A DNA stretch of 64,000 nt from Siphonodentalium dalli (lineage: Eukaryota > Mollusca > Scaphopoda > Gadilida > Siphonodentaliidae): positions 162,562,875 through 162,626,874 of the forward strand of contig CP136062.1 in assembly GCA_032622095.1 (NCBI GenBank), given 5' to 3'. Of the stretch, positions 24,419 through 38,000 are shown piece by piece. A program made the position numbers and the translations under genes. Under the pieces are notes generated by a model that saw only the letters and a list, made by a program, of their open reading frames with translations, searched no databases and had not been told where the DNA came from. The stretch's first letter is position 1, and every line of letters starts with the position of its first letter.

Positions 24419-25929
24419 TATATATATATACAGCCGGTACCCCAACTGACCAGTGTATAGGTTCAATATATATATTCATAATTAACCGAAAAATGGATGT
24501 GGGGCTATTGCGAAAATATCTAGATAGTGGAGATAGCACAATTACACGCTGATATATTTAGTAGAATGGTGCAACCTGTTTCCAATCGAAAATGGTGTAT
24601 AATAAATTATGTTGGTGGTCATGAATGGCAAAAAAATGGTCAAATTTGAGAAAATATGGTAATAAAGGTGACAAAATAAATCACGGTCACCATATCGGAG
24701 AGCTCAATCCCGCGTTATTCAGTAACCACCACAAATAATTGCGTCAGTTAACGCTAAATTGTGGAACTTGTTGGCTATATATGTGTTTTTCCAGAATTAC
24801 TAACAAATTGGACCCAAAATACAACTAAAAACAGTCATTTACGGAATATAACAGCTGGTTGCCATGGATACAGAGACCCACCTAGCCACCCCAACTCGTA
24901 ATAGGAACGATCTAGACCAAGAACACGTCCCATGTGCAGAAGGGATGTTATGTTACACCAGCGATATAGATTTACGGGATATTTGTCTTGTTGAGAAAAC
25001 GGTACCCCAACTGCCGCTTAGATATATATAAATATATATATATCCGGTACCCCAACTGACCACTATATAGATTGCAGTTTTGGCAATTTGGGTACCATCT
25101 CTGTATATATATGAAGGAGTGTGTGCTTTCGTTTTATTCCTGTATTACAAGTTCCTTGGGGTCTAGTAGACTTGATACATTCATGTCGGGGTCATCATCC
25201 TCAAACAATTCCAAAGAAAGGCTCCTTTAGAAATCGGTACCGCAACTGCCAAATATATATATATACAACCGGTACCCCAACTGACCAGTATATAGGTTCA
25301 ATAGATATATTCATAATTAACTGAAAAATGGATGTCTGGCTATTGCGAAAATATCTAGATAGTGGAGATAGCACAATTAGACGCTGATATCTTTAGTAGA
25401 ATGGTGCAACCTGTTTCCAATCGAAAATAGTGTATATAAATTATGTTGGTGGCCATGAATGGAGAAAAATGGTCAAATTTGAGAAAATAGGGTAACAAAA
25501 TTAATCACGGTCACCATATCGGAGAGCTCAATCACGCGTTATTCAGTAACCACAACAAATAGTTGCGTAATGTAACGCTAAATGGAGTAACTTGTTGGCT
25601 ATATATGTCTTTTTTCCAGAATTACTAACAAATTGGACCCAAAATACAACTGAGAACAGTCATTTACGGAATATAACAGATGGTTGCCATGGATACAGAG
25701 ACCCACCTAGCCATCCCCAACTCGCAATAGGAACGATCTAGATCAAGAACATGTCCCATGTTCAGAAGGGATGTTATGTTACACCAGCGATATAGATTTA
25801 CGGGATATTTGTCTTGTTGAGAAAACGGTACCCCAACTGCCGCTTAGATATATAAAAATATATATATATATATCCGGTACCCCAACTGACCACTATATAG
25901 ATTGCAGTTTTGGCATTTGGGGTACCATA
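24419..25929 (+). repeat. GGTACC satellite between the two Helitron arrays
   Basis: One full unit and most of another, both of the diverged edge type (TTTGGCAATTTGGGTACC or TTTGGCATTTGGGGTACC rather than the core TTTGGCTGTTGGGGTACC). The second unit stops inside GGGGTACCATA at 25929, where Helitron array 2 begins. Confidence 0.9.
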
Positions 25930-26475
25930 TCTCATATATATTTTGAAGACCTCTGTCTGTATGTTTGTTTGTCTGTCTGTCTGTCTGTCTGTCATTTATA
26001 CAAATCTACGATTCTCGACCGATCGGGACGAAACTTGGTACGTGTGTGTAGTTTAACCAGGCGGTGAACGTTGTCGTATTGGCGAGCCCGTGCTGCGCCC
26101 GCTTCGCGCATGCGCAGACGAGAATTCGGAAACGGGTGGAGCTATCGACTTGATATTTGGTATGTGAATGTATCTTGCCCCGGATGCGAATTTTATCGGG
26201 TCGCCGAGCCCGTGCGATGCCAGCTTCGCGCATGCGCAGACGAGATCTCGGAAACGGGTGGAGCTATCGACTTGAAATTTGGTATGTGAATGTATCTTGC
26301 CCCGGATACGAATTTTATCGGGTCGCCGAGCCCGTGCGACGCCATCTTCGCGCATGCGCAGACCAGATCTCGGAAACGGGTAGAGCTATCGACTTGAAAT
26401 CGTCGGGCTGGGTAGAGCTATCGACTTGAAATTTTGTTTCTGAATAGCCCGGACAACGTCGGGCTCATCGGCTAG
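25930..26475 (+). mobile_element. Non-autonomous Helitron, family A unit A4 (first unit of array 2)
   Basis: It is inserted between A (25929) and the T that begins TCTCATATATATTTTGAAGA. It has three ~118-bp modules, a partial internal 3' end near 26400 and a terminal hairpin with CTAG at 26472-26475. B2 starts on the next base. Confidence 0.85.
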
Positions 26476-27112
26476 TCTATTATATATTTTGGAAGATCTG
26501 TGTGTGTGGGGGGGGGGGGGAGGGTGTGTGTGTGTGTGCGATGGACTCGAAAACGGCCGAGCCGATTTCGATGAAACTTGGTATGTGAGGGTACTTTCGG
26601 CCGGGAAGTTGCATGGGCCTGTTAATTTGCCCGTGCGACGTGACCTTGACCTTGAAATCGGGTCATTTCTATGTCGAACTCCCGAGTATCACGGGATTTC
26701 GATGAAAATTAGTGACTGGGGATACTTTCGTATGGGGAGTGTCGTAAGCCTATTCGTTTGCCCGTGCGACGTGACCTTGACCTTGAAATCGGGTCAATTC
26801 AAGGTCAAATCGCGTATTTTGATGGGATTTCGACGAAATTTGATACGTGGGGTTACTTTTGTCCACTGGGTGTTTTGGACGGGTCGAGTCGTTACCCCGA
26901 CCTGACCTTGAGCTTCAAAATGATCAATTCGAGGTAAAATCGGGTAAAATCGGATGGATTTCGACGGGTACTTTTGTCGGGTACTTTTGTCCGGGCAGTG
27001 TTTTGGACGGGTCATATCGTGACCTTCAAAATGGACAATTCAAGGTCAAATCGCGCAATTCGCCGAAAAGCAGAGGGGAAACAGCCCGGACGAAGTCGGG
27101 TCCACCTGCTAG
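26476..27112 (+). mobile_element. Non-autonomous Helitron, family B unit B2
   Basis: Starts TCTATTATATATTTTGGAAG, contains a (TG)n plus G12 tract near 26500-26540 in place of the usual (TCTG)n, and ends with CTAG at 27109-27112. The interior has TGACCTTGACCTTGAAATCG and TCAAGGTCAAATCGCG blocks. No long frame encodes a recognisable protein. Confidence 0.85.
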
Positions 27113-27734
27113 TCTATTATATATTTTGGGAAATCTGTGTGTCTGTGTCTCTTTCTGTGTGTTCGCGATGGACTCGAAAACGGCCGAGCCCATTTCGATG
27201 AAACTTGGTATGTGGGGGTACTTCCGGCCGTGGAGTGGCATGGGCCTGTTAATTTGCCCGTGCGCCATGACATTGACCTTGAAATCGGGTAATTTCAAGG
27301 TCGAACGCCCGAGTATCACGGGATTTCGATGAAAATTGGTGTCTGGTGATACTTTCGTATGGGGAGTGTCGTAAGCTTGTTCGTTTGCCCGTGCGACGTT
27401 GACCTTGAAATCGGATCAATTCAAGGTCAAATCGCGAATTTTTATGGGATTTCGACGAAATTTGATACGTGGGGTTACTTTTGTCCACTGAGTGTTTTGG
27501 ACGGGTCGTGTCGTGACCCCGACCTGACCTTGAGCTTCAAAATGATCAATTCGAGGTCAAATCGGGTAAAACCGGATGGATTTCGACGGGTACTTTTGTC
27601 GGGTACTTTTGTCCGGGCAGTGTTTTGGACGGGTCATATCGTGACCTTCAAAATGGACAATTCAAGGTCAAATCGCGCAATTCGCCGAAAAGCAGAGGGG
27701 AAACAGCCCGGACGAAGTCGGGTCCACCTGCTAG
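27113..27734 (+). mobile_element. Non-autonomous Helitron, family B unit B3
   Basis: Has the same boundaries as B2 (TCTATTATATATTTTGGGAA to CTAG at 27731-27734). B3 and B4 are nearly identical, including shared variants such as CGCCATGACATTGACC, so they are products of recent amplification. The 195-codon frame starting at 27359 is a reading of repeat sequence. Confidence 0.88.
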
Positions 27735-28348
27735 TCTATTATATATTTTGGGAAGTCTGTGTCTCTGTCTGTGTGTTCGCGATGGACTCGAAAACGGCCG
27801 AGCCCATTTCGATGAAACTTGGTATGTGGGGGTACTTCCGGCCGTGGAGTGGCATGGGCCTGTTAATTTGCCCGTGCGCCATGACATTGACCTTGAAATC
27901 GGGTAATTTCAAGGTCGAACGCCCGAGTATCACGGGATTTCGATGAAAATTAGTGTCTGGTGATACTTTCGTATGGGGAGTGTCGTAAGCTTGTTCGTTT
28001 GCCCGTGCGACGTTGACCTTGAAATCGGATCAATTCAAGGTAAAATCGCGAATTTTTATGGGATTTCGACGAAATTTGATACGTGGGGTTACTTTTGTCC
28101 ACTGAGTGTTTTGGACGGGTCGTGTCGTGACCCCGACCTGACCTTGAGCTTCAAAATGATCAATTCGAGGTCAAATCGGGTAAAACCGGATGGATTTCGA
28201 CGGGTACTTTTGTCGGGTACTTTTGTCCGGGCAGTGTTTTGGACGGGTCAAATCGTGACCTTCAAAATGGACAATTCAAGGTCAAATCGCGCAATTCGCC
28301 GAAAAGCAGAGGGGAAACAGCCCGGACGAAGTCGGGTCCACCTGCTAG
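27735..28348 (+). mobile_element. Non-autonomous Helitron, family B unit B4
   Basis: Bounded by TC at 27735 and CTAG at 28345-28348. It is nearly identical to B3, with a slightly shorter TCTG tract. Confidence 0.88.
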
Positions 28349-29234
28349 TCTATTATATATTTTGGGAAATCTGTGTGTCTGTGTCTCTGTCTGTGTGTTC
28401 GCGATGGACTCGAAAACGGCCGAGCCCATTTCGATGAAACTTGGTATGTGGGGGTACTTCCGGCCGTGGAGTGGCATGGGCCTGTTAATTTGCCCGTGCG
28501 CCATGACATTGACCTTGAAATCGGGTAATTTCAAGGTCGAACGCCCGAGTATCACGGGATTTCGATGAAAATTAGTGTCTGGGGAAACTTTCGTATGGGG
28601 AGTGTCGTAAGCTTGTTCGTTTGCCCGTGCGACGTTAACCTTGAAGTCGGGTCAATTCAAGGTCAAATCGCGAATTTGTATGGGATTTCGACGAAATTTG
28701 ATACGTGGGGTTACTTTTGTCCACTGAGTGTTTTGGACGGGTCGTGTCGTGACACCGACCTGACCTTGAGCTTCAAAATGATCAATTCGAGGTCAAATCG
28801 GGTAAAACCGGGTGGATTTCGACGGGTACTTTTGTCGGTTACTTTTGTCCGGGCAGTGTTTTTGACGGGTCAAATCGTGACCCCACCTCACCTTGCCCTT
28901 CAAAATGGACAATTCAAGGTGAAATCGCGCAATTCGCCGAAAAGCAGAGGGGAAACAGCCCGGACGAAGTCGGGAGTGTTTTGGACGGGTCGAATCGTGA
29001 CCCCGACCTGACCATGACCTTCAAAATGATCAATTCGAGGTCAAATCGGGTAAAACCGGATGGAATTCGACGGGTACTTTTGTCGGGTACTTTTGTCCGG
29101 GCAGTGTTTTGGACGGGTCAAATCGTTACCCCACCTGACCTTGACCTTCAAAATGGACAATTCAAGGTCAAATCGCGCAATTCGCCGAAAAGCAGAGGGG
29201 AAACAGCCCGGTCGAAGTCGGGTCCACCTGCTAG
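28349..29234 (+). mobile_element. Non-autonomous Helitron, family B unit B5 (last unit of array 2, composite)
   Basis: It is longer than its neighbours because a 3' hairpin (near 28960-28975) without the terminal CTAG is fused to another internal module (AGTGTTTTGGACGGG). The true end is CTAG at 29231-29234, followed by T and TATATATACAGCCGGTACC, the same right flank as array 1. Confidence 0.85.
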
Positions 29235-32200
29235 TATATATATACAGCCGGTACCCCAACTGACCAATATATAGGTTCAATATATATATTCATAATTAAC
29301 TGAAAAATGGAAGTGGGGCTATTGCGAAAATATCTAGATAGTGGAGATAGAACAATTACAAGCTGATATATTTATAAGAATGGTGCAACCTGTTTCCAAT
29401 CGGAAATGGTGCATATACATTATGTTGGTGGCCATGAATGGCAAAAATGGTCAAATTTGACAAAATTAATCACGGTCACCATATCGGAGAGCTCAATCAC
29501 GCGTTATTCAGTAACTACAACAAATAATTGCGTAATTTAACGCTAAATGGTGGAACTTGTTGGCTATATATGTGTTTTTTTCCAGAATTACTGACAAATT
29601 GTACCCAAAATACAACTTAAAACAATCATTTACGGTATATAACAGCTGGTTGCCATGGATACAGAGACCCACATAGCCACCCCAACTCGTAATAGGAACG
29701 ATCTAGACCAAGAACATGTCCCATGTGCAGAAGGGATGTTATGTTACACCAGCGATATAGATTTACGGGATATTTGTCTTGTTGAGAAAACGGTACCCCA
29801 ACTGCCGCCTGGATATATATAAATATATATATATCCGGTACCCCAACTGACCACTATATAGGTGGTAGTTTTGGCTGTTGGGGTACCATCTCTGTATATA
29901 TATGAAGGAGTGTGTGCTTTCGTTTTATTCCTGTATTACAAGTTCCTTGGGGTCTAGTAGACATGATAGATTCATGTCGGGGTCATCATCCTCAAAGAAT
30001 TCCAAAGAGAGGCTCCTTTAGAAATCAGTACCGCAACTGCCAAATATATATATATATATATACAGCCTGTACCCCAACTGACCAGTATATAGGTTCAATA
30101 TATATATTCATAATTAACTGAAAAATGGAAGTGGGGCTATTGCGAAAATACCTAGATAGTGGAGATAGCACAATTACAAGCTGATATATTTAGTAGAATG
30201 GTGCAACCTGTTTCCAATCGGAAATGGTGCATATACATTATTTTGGTGGCCATGAATGGCAAAAAATGGTCAAATTTGACAAAATTAATCACGGTCACCA
30301 TATCGGAGAGCTCAATCACGCGTTATTCAGTAACCACAACAAATAATTGCGTAATTTAACGCTAAACGGTGGAACTTGTTGGCTATATATGTGTTTTTTT
30401 CCAGAATTACTGACACATTGGACCCAAAATACAACTTAAAACAGTCATTTACGGTATATAACAGCTGGTTGCCATGTATACAGAGACCCACATAGCCACC
30501 CCAACTCGTAATAGGAACGATCTAGACCAAGAACATGTCCCTTGTGCAGAAGGGATGTTATGTTACACCAGCGATATAGATTTACGGGATATTTGTCTTG
30601 TTGAGAAAACGGTACCCCAACTGCCGCCTGGATATATATAAATATATATATATATCCGGTACCCCAACTGACCACTATATAGGTGGCAGTTTTGGCTGTT
30701 GGGGTACCATCTCTGTATATATATGAAGGAGTGTGTGCTTTCGTTTTATTCCTGTATTACAAGTTCCTTGGGGTCTAGTAGACATGATAGATTCATGTCG
30801 GGGTCATCATCCTCAAAGAATTCCAAAGAGAGGCTCCTTTAGAAATCAGTACCGCAACTGCCAAATATATATATATATATACAGCCGGTACCCCAACTGA
30901 CCAGTATATAGGTTCAATATATATATTCATAATTAACTGAAAAATGGAAGTGGGGCTATTGCGAAAATACCTAGATAGTGGAGATAGCACAATTACAAGC
31001 TGATATATTTAGTAGAATGGTGCAACCTGTTTCCAATCGGAAATGGTGCATATACATTATGTTGGTGGCCATGAATGGCAAAAAATGGTCAAATTTGACA
31101 AAATTAATCACGGTCACCATATCGGAGAGCTCAATCACGCGTTATTCAGTAACCACAACAAATAATTGCGTAATTTAACGCTAAATGGTGGAACTTGTTG
31201 GCTATATATGTGTTTTTTTCCAGAATTACTGACACATTGGACCCAAAATACAACTTAAAACAGTCATTTACGGTATATAACAGCTGGTTGTCATGTATAC
31301 AGAGACCCACATAGCCACCCCAACTCGTAATAGGAACGATCTAGACCAAGAACATGTCCCATGTGCAGAAGGGATGTTATGTTACACCAGCGATATAGAT
31401 TTACGGGATATTTGTCTTGTTGAGAAAACGGGACCCCAACTGCCGCCTGGATATATATAAATATATATATATATCCGGTACCCCAACTGACCACTATATA
31501 GGTGGCAGTTTTGGCTGTTGGGGTACCATCTCTGTATATATATGAAGGAGTGTGTGCTTTCGTTTTATTCCTGTATTACAAGTTCCTTGGGGTCTAGTAG
31601 ACATGATAGATTCATGTCGGGGTCATCATCCTCAAAGAATTCCAAAGAGAGGCTCCTTTAGAAATCAGTACCGCAACTGCCAAATATATATATATATATA
31701 CAGCCGGTACCCCAACTGACCAGTATATAGGTTCAATATATATATTCATAATTAACTGAAAAATGGAAGTGGGGCTATTGCGAAAATATCTAGATAGTGG
31801 AGATAGCACAATTACAAGCTGATATATTTAGTAGAATGGTGCAACCTGTTTCCAATCGGAAATGGTGCATATACATTATGTTGGTGGCCATGAATGGCAA
31901 AAAATTGTCAAATTTGACAAAATTAATCACGGTCACCATATCGGACAGCTCAATCACGCGTTATTCAGTAACCACAACAAATAATTGCGTAATTTAACGC
32001 TAAATGGTGGAACTTGTTGGCTATATATGTGTTTTTTTCCAGAATTACTGACAAATTGGACCCAGAATACAACTTAATACAGTCATTTACGGTATATAAC
32101 AGCTGGTTGCCATGTATACAGAGACCCACATAGCCACCCCAACTCGTAATAGGAACGATCTAGACCAAGAACATGTCCCTTGTGCAGAAGGGATGTTATG

Positions 32201-35075
32201 TTACACCAGCGATATAGATTTACGGGATATTTGTCTTGTTGAGAAAACGGTACCCCAACTGCCGCCTGGATATATATAAATTTATATATATATCCGGTAC
32301 CCCAACTGACCACTATATAGGTGGCAGTTTTGGCTGTTGGGGTACCATCTCTGTATATATATGAAGGAGTGTGTGCTTTCGTTTTATTCCTGTATTACAA
32401 GTTCCTTGGGGTCTAGTAGACATGATAGATTCATGTCGGGGTCATCATCCTCAAAGAATTCCAAAGAGAGGCTCCTTTAGAAATCAGTACCGCAACTGCC
32501 AAATATATATATATATATACAGCCGGTACCCCAACTGACCAGTATATAGGTTCAATATATATATTCATAATTAACTGAAAAATGGAAGTGGGGCTATTGC
32601 GAAAATATCTAGATAGTGGAGATAGCACAATTACAAGCTGATATATTTAGTAGAATGGTGCAACCTGTTTCCAATCGGAAATGGTGCATATATACATTAT
32701 GTTGGTGGCCATGAATGGCAAAAAATGGTCAAATTTGACAAAATTAATCACGGTCACCATATCGGAGAGCTCAATCACGCGTTATTCAGTAACCACAACA
32801 AATAATTGCGTAATTTAACGCTAAATGGTGGAACTTGTTGGCTATATATGTGTTTTTTTCCAGAATTACTGACAAATTGGACACAAAATACAATTTAAAA
32901 CAGTCATTTACGGTATATAACAGCTGGTTGCCATGGATACAGAGACCCACATAGCCACCCCAACTCGTAATAGGAACGATCTAGACCAAGAACATGTCCC
33001 ATGTGCAGAAGGGATGTTATGTTACACCAGCGATATAGATTTACGGGATATTTGTCTTGTTGAGAAAACGGTACCCCAACTGCCGCCTGGATATATATAA
33101 ATATATATATATCCGGTACCCCAACTGACCACTATATAGGTGGCAGTTTTGGCTGTTGGGGTACCATCTCTGTATATATATGAAGGAGTGTGTGCTTTCG
33201 TTTTATTCCTGTATTACAAGTTCCTTGGGGTCTAGTAGACATGATAGATTCATGTCGGGGTCATCATCCTCAAAGAATTCCAAAGAGAGGCTCCTTTAGA
33301 AATCAGTACCGCAACTGCCAAATATATATATATATATATATACAGCCGGTACCCCAACTGACCAGTATATAGGTTCAATATATATATATTCATAATTAAC
33401 TGAAAAATGGAAGTGGGGCTATTGCGAAAATACCTAGATAGTGGAGATAGCACAATTACAAGCTGATATATTTAGTAGAATGGTGCAACCTGTTTCCAAT
33501 CGGAAATGGTGCATATACATTATTTTGGTGGCCATGAATGGCAAAAAATGGTCAAATTTGACAAAATTAATCACGGTCACCATATCGGAGAGCTCAATCA
33601 CGCGTTATTCAGTAACCACAACAAATAATTGCGTAATTTAACGCTAAATGGTGGAACTTGTTGGCTATATATGTGTTTTTTTCCAGAATTACTGACACAT
33701 TGGACCCAAAATACAACTTAAAACAGTCATTTACGGTATATAACAGCTGGTTGCCATGTATACAGAGACCCACATAGCCACCCCAACTCGTAATAGGAAC
33801 GATCTAGACCAAGAACATGTCCCATGTGCAGAAGGGATGTTATGTTACACCAGCGATATAGATTTACGGGATATTTGTCTTGTTGAGAAAACGGTACCCC
33901 AACTGCCGCCTGGATATATATAAATATATATATATCCGGTACCCCAACTGACCACTATATAGGTGGCAGTTTTGGCTGTTGGGGTACCATCTCTGTATAT
34001 ATATGAAGGAGTGTGTGCTTTCGTTTTATTCCTGTATTACAAGTTCCTTGGGGCCTAGTAGACATGATAGATTCATGTCGGGGTCATCATCCTCAAAGAA
34101 TTCCAAAGAGAGGCTCCTTTAGAAATCAGTACCGCAACTGCCAAATATATATATATATATACAGCCGGTACCCCAACTGACCAGTATATAGGTTCAATAT
34201 ATATATTCATAATTAACTGAAAAATGGAAGTGCGGCTATTGCGAAAATACCTAGATAGTGGAGATAGCACAATTACAAGCTGATATATTTAGTAGAATGG
34301 TGCAACCTGTTTCCAATCGGAAATGGTGCATATACATTATTTTGGTGGCCATGAATGGCAAAAAATGGTCAAATTTGACAAAATTAATCACGGTCACCAT
34401 ATCGGAGAGCTCAATCACGCGTTATTCAGTAACCACAACAAATAATTGCGTAATTTAACGCTAAACGGTGGAACTTGTTGGCTATATATGTGTTTTTTTC
34501 CAGAATTACTGACACATTGGACCCAAAATACAACTTAAAACAGTCATTTACGGTATATAACAGCTGGTTGCCATGTATACAGAGACCCACATAGCCACCC
34601 CAACTCGTAATAGGAACGATCTAGACCAAGAACATGTCCCTTGTGCAGAAGGGATGTTATGTTACACCAGCGATATAGATTTACGGGATATTTGTCTTGT
34701 TGAGAAAACGGTACCCCAACTGCCGCCTGGATATATATAAATATATATATATATCCGGTACCCCAACTGACCACTATATAGGTGGCAGTTTTGGCTGTTG
34801 GGGTACCATCTCTGTATATATATGAAGGAGTGTGTGCTTTCGTTTTATTCCTGTATTACAAGTTCCTTGGGGTCTAGTAGACATGATAGATTCATGTCGG
34901 GGTCATCATCCTCAAAGAATTCCAAAGAGAGGCTCCTTTAGAAATCAGTACCGCAACTGCCAAATATATAATATATATACAGCCGGTACCCCAACTGACC
35001 AGTATATAGGTTCAATATATATATTCATAATTAACTGAAAAATGGAAGTGGGGCTATTGCGAAAATACCTAGATA

Positions 35076-38000
35076 GTGGAGATAGCACAATTACAAGCTG
35101 ATATATTTAGTAGAATGGTGCAACCTGTTTCCAATCGGAAATGGTGCATATACATTATGTTGGTGGCCATGAATGGCAAAAAATGGTCAAATTTGACAAA
35201 ATTAATCACGGTCACCATATCGGAGAGCTCAATCACGCGTTATTCAGTAACCACAACAAATAATTGCGTAATTTAACGCTAAATGGTGGAACTTGTTGGC
35301 TATATATGTGTTTTTTTCCAGAATTACTGACACATTGGACCCAAAATACAACTTAAAACAGTCATTTACGGTATATAACAGCTGGTTGTCATGTATACAG
35401 AGACCCACATAGCCACCCCAACTCGTAATATGAACGATCTAGACCAAGAACATGTCCCATGTGCAGAAGGGATGTTATGTTACACCAGCGATATAGATTT
35501 ACGGGATATTTGTCTTGTTGAGAAAACGGGACCCCAACTGCCGCCTGGATATATATAAATATATATATATATCCGGTACCCCAACTGACCACTATATAGG
35601 TGGCAGTTTTGGCTGTTGGGGTACCATCTCTGTATATATATGAAGGAGTGTGTGCTTTCGTTTTATTCCTGTATTACAAGTTCCTTGGGGTCTAGTAGAC
35701 ATGATAGATTCATGTCGGGGTCATCATCCTCAAAGAATTCCAAAGAGAGGCTCCTTTAGAAATCAGTACCGCAACTGCCAAATATATATATATATATACA
35801 GCCGGTACCCCAACTGACCAGTATATAGGTTCAATATATATATTCATAATTAACTGAAAAATGGAAGTGGGGCTATTGCGAAAATATCTAGATAGTGGAG
35901 ATAGCACAATTACAAGCTGATATATTTAGTAGAATGGTGCAACCTGTTTCCAATCGGAAATGGTGCATATACATTATGTTGGTGGCCATGAATGGCAAAA
36001 AATTGTCAAATTTGACAAAATTAATCACGGTCACCATATCGGACAGCTCAATCACGCGTTATTCAGTAACCACAACAAATAATTGCGTAATTTAACGCTA
36101 AATGGTGGAACTTGTTGGCTATATATGTGTTTTTTTCCAGAATTACTGACAAATTGGACCCAGAATACAACTTAATACAGTCATTTACGGTATATAACAG
36201 CTGGTTGCCATGGATACAGAGACCCACATAGCCACCCCAACTCGTAATAGGGACAATCTAGACCAAGGACATGTCCCATGTGCAGAAGGGATGTTATGTT
36301 ACACCAGCGATATAGATTTACGGGATATTTGTCTTGTTGAGAAAACGGTACCCCAACTGCCGCCTAGATATATATAAATATATATATATCCGGTACCCCA
36401 ACTGACCACTATATAGGTGGCAGTTTTGGCTGTTGGGGTACCATCTCTGTATATATATGAAGGAGTGTGTGCTTTCGTTTTATTCCTGTATTACAAGTTC
36501 CTTGGGGTCTAGTAGACATGATAGATTCATGTCGGGGTCATCATCCTCAAAGAATTCCAAAGAGAGGCTCCTTTAGAAATCAGTACCGCAACTGCCAAAT
36601 ATATATATATATATATATATATACAGCCGGTACCCCAACTGACCAGTATATAGGTTCAATATATATATTCATAATTAACTGAAAAATGGAAGTGCGGCTA
36701 TTGCGAAAATACCTAGATAGTGGAGATAGCACAATTACAAGCTGATATATTTAGTAGAATGGTGCAACCTGTTTCCAATCGGAAATGGTGCATATACATT
36801 ATTTTGGTGGCCATGAATGGCAAAAAATGGTCAAATTTGACAAAATTAATCACGGTCACCATATCGGAGAGCTCAATCACGCGTTATTCAGTAACCACAA
36901 CAAATAATTGCGTAATTTAACGCTAAATGGTGGAACTTGTTGTCTATATATGTGTTTTTTTTCCAGAATTACTGACACATTGGACCCAAAATACAACTTA
37001 AAACAGTCATTTACGGTATATAACAACTGGTTGCCATGTATACAGAGACCCACATAGCCACCCCAACTCGTAATAGGAACGATCTAGACCAAGAACATGT
37101 CCCATGTGCAGAAGGGATGTTATGTTACACCAGCGATATAGATTTACGGGATATTTGTCTTGTTGAGAAAACGGTACCCCAACTGCCGCCTGGATATATA
37201 TAAATATATATATATATCCGGTACCCCCAACTGACCACTATATAGGTGGCAGTTTTGGCTGTTGGGGTACCATCTCTGTATATATATGAAGGAGTGTGTG
37301 CTTTCGTTTTATTCCTGTATTACAAGTTCCTTGGGGTCTAGTAGACATGATAGATTCATGTCGGGGTCATCATCCTCAAAGAGAGGCTCCTTTAGAAATC
37401 AGTACCGCAACTGCCAAATATATATATATATATATACAGCCGGTACCCCAACTGACCAGTATATAGGTTCAATATATATATTCATAATTAACTGAAAAAT
37501 GGAAGTGGGGCTATTGCGAAAATACCTAGATAGTGGAGATAGCACAATTACAAGCTGATATATTTAGTAGAATGGTGCAACCTGTTTCCAATCGGAAATG
37601 GTGCATATACATTATGTTGGTGGCCATGAATGGCAAAAAATGGTCAAATTTGACAAAATTAATCACAGTCACCATATCGGAGAGCTCAATCACGCGTTAT
37701 TCAGTAACCACAACAAATAATTGCGTAATTTAACGCTAAATGGTGGAACTTGTTGGCTATATATGTGTTTTTTTCCAGAATTACTGACAAATTGGACCCA
37801 AAATAAAACTTAAAACAGTCATTTACGGTATATAACAGCTGGTTGTCATGTATACAGAGACCCACATAGCCACCCCAACTCGTAATAGGAACGATCTAGA
37901 CCAAGAACATGTCCCATGTGCAGAAGGGATGTTATGTTACACCAGCGATATAGATTTACGGGATATTTGTCTTGTTGAGAAAACGGGACCCCAACTGCCG

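Noticed and set aside
27359-27946. 195-codon frame in Helitron units B3-B4
   Set aside because: It crosses the element junction at 27734/27735 and matches no helicase or Rep motif, so it is a chance frame through repeats.
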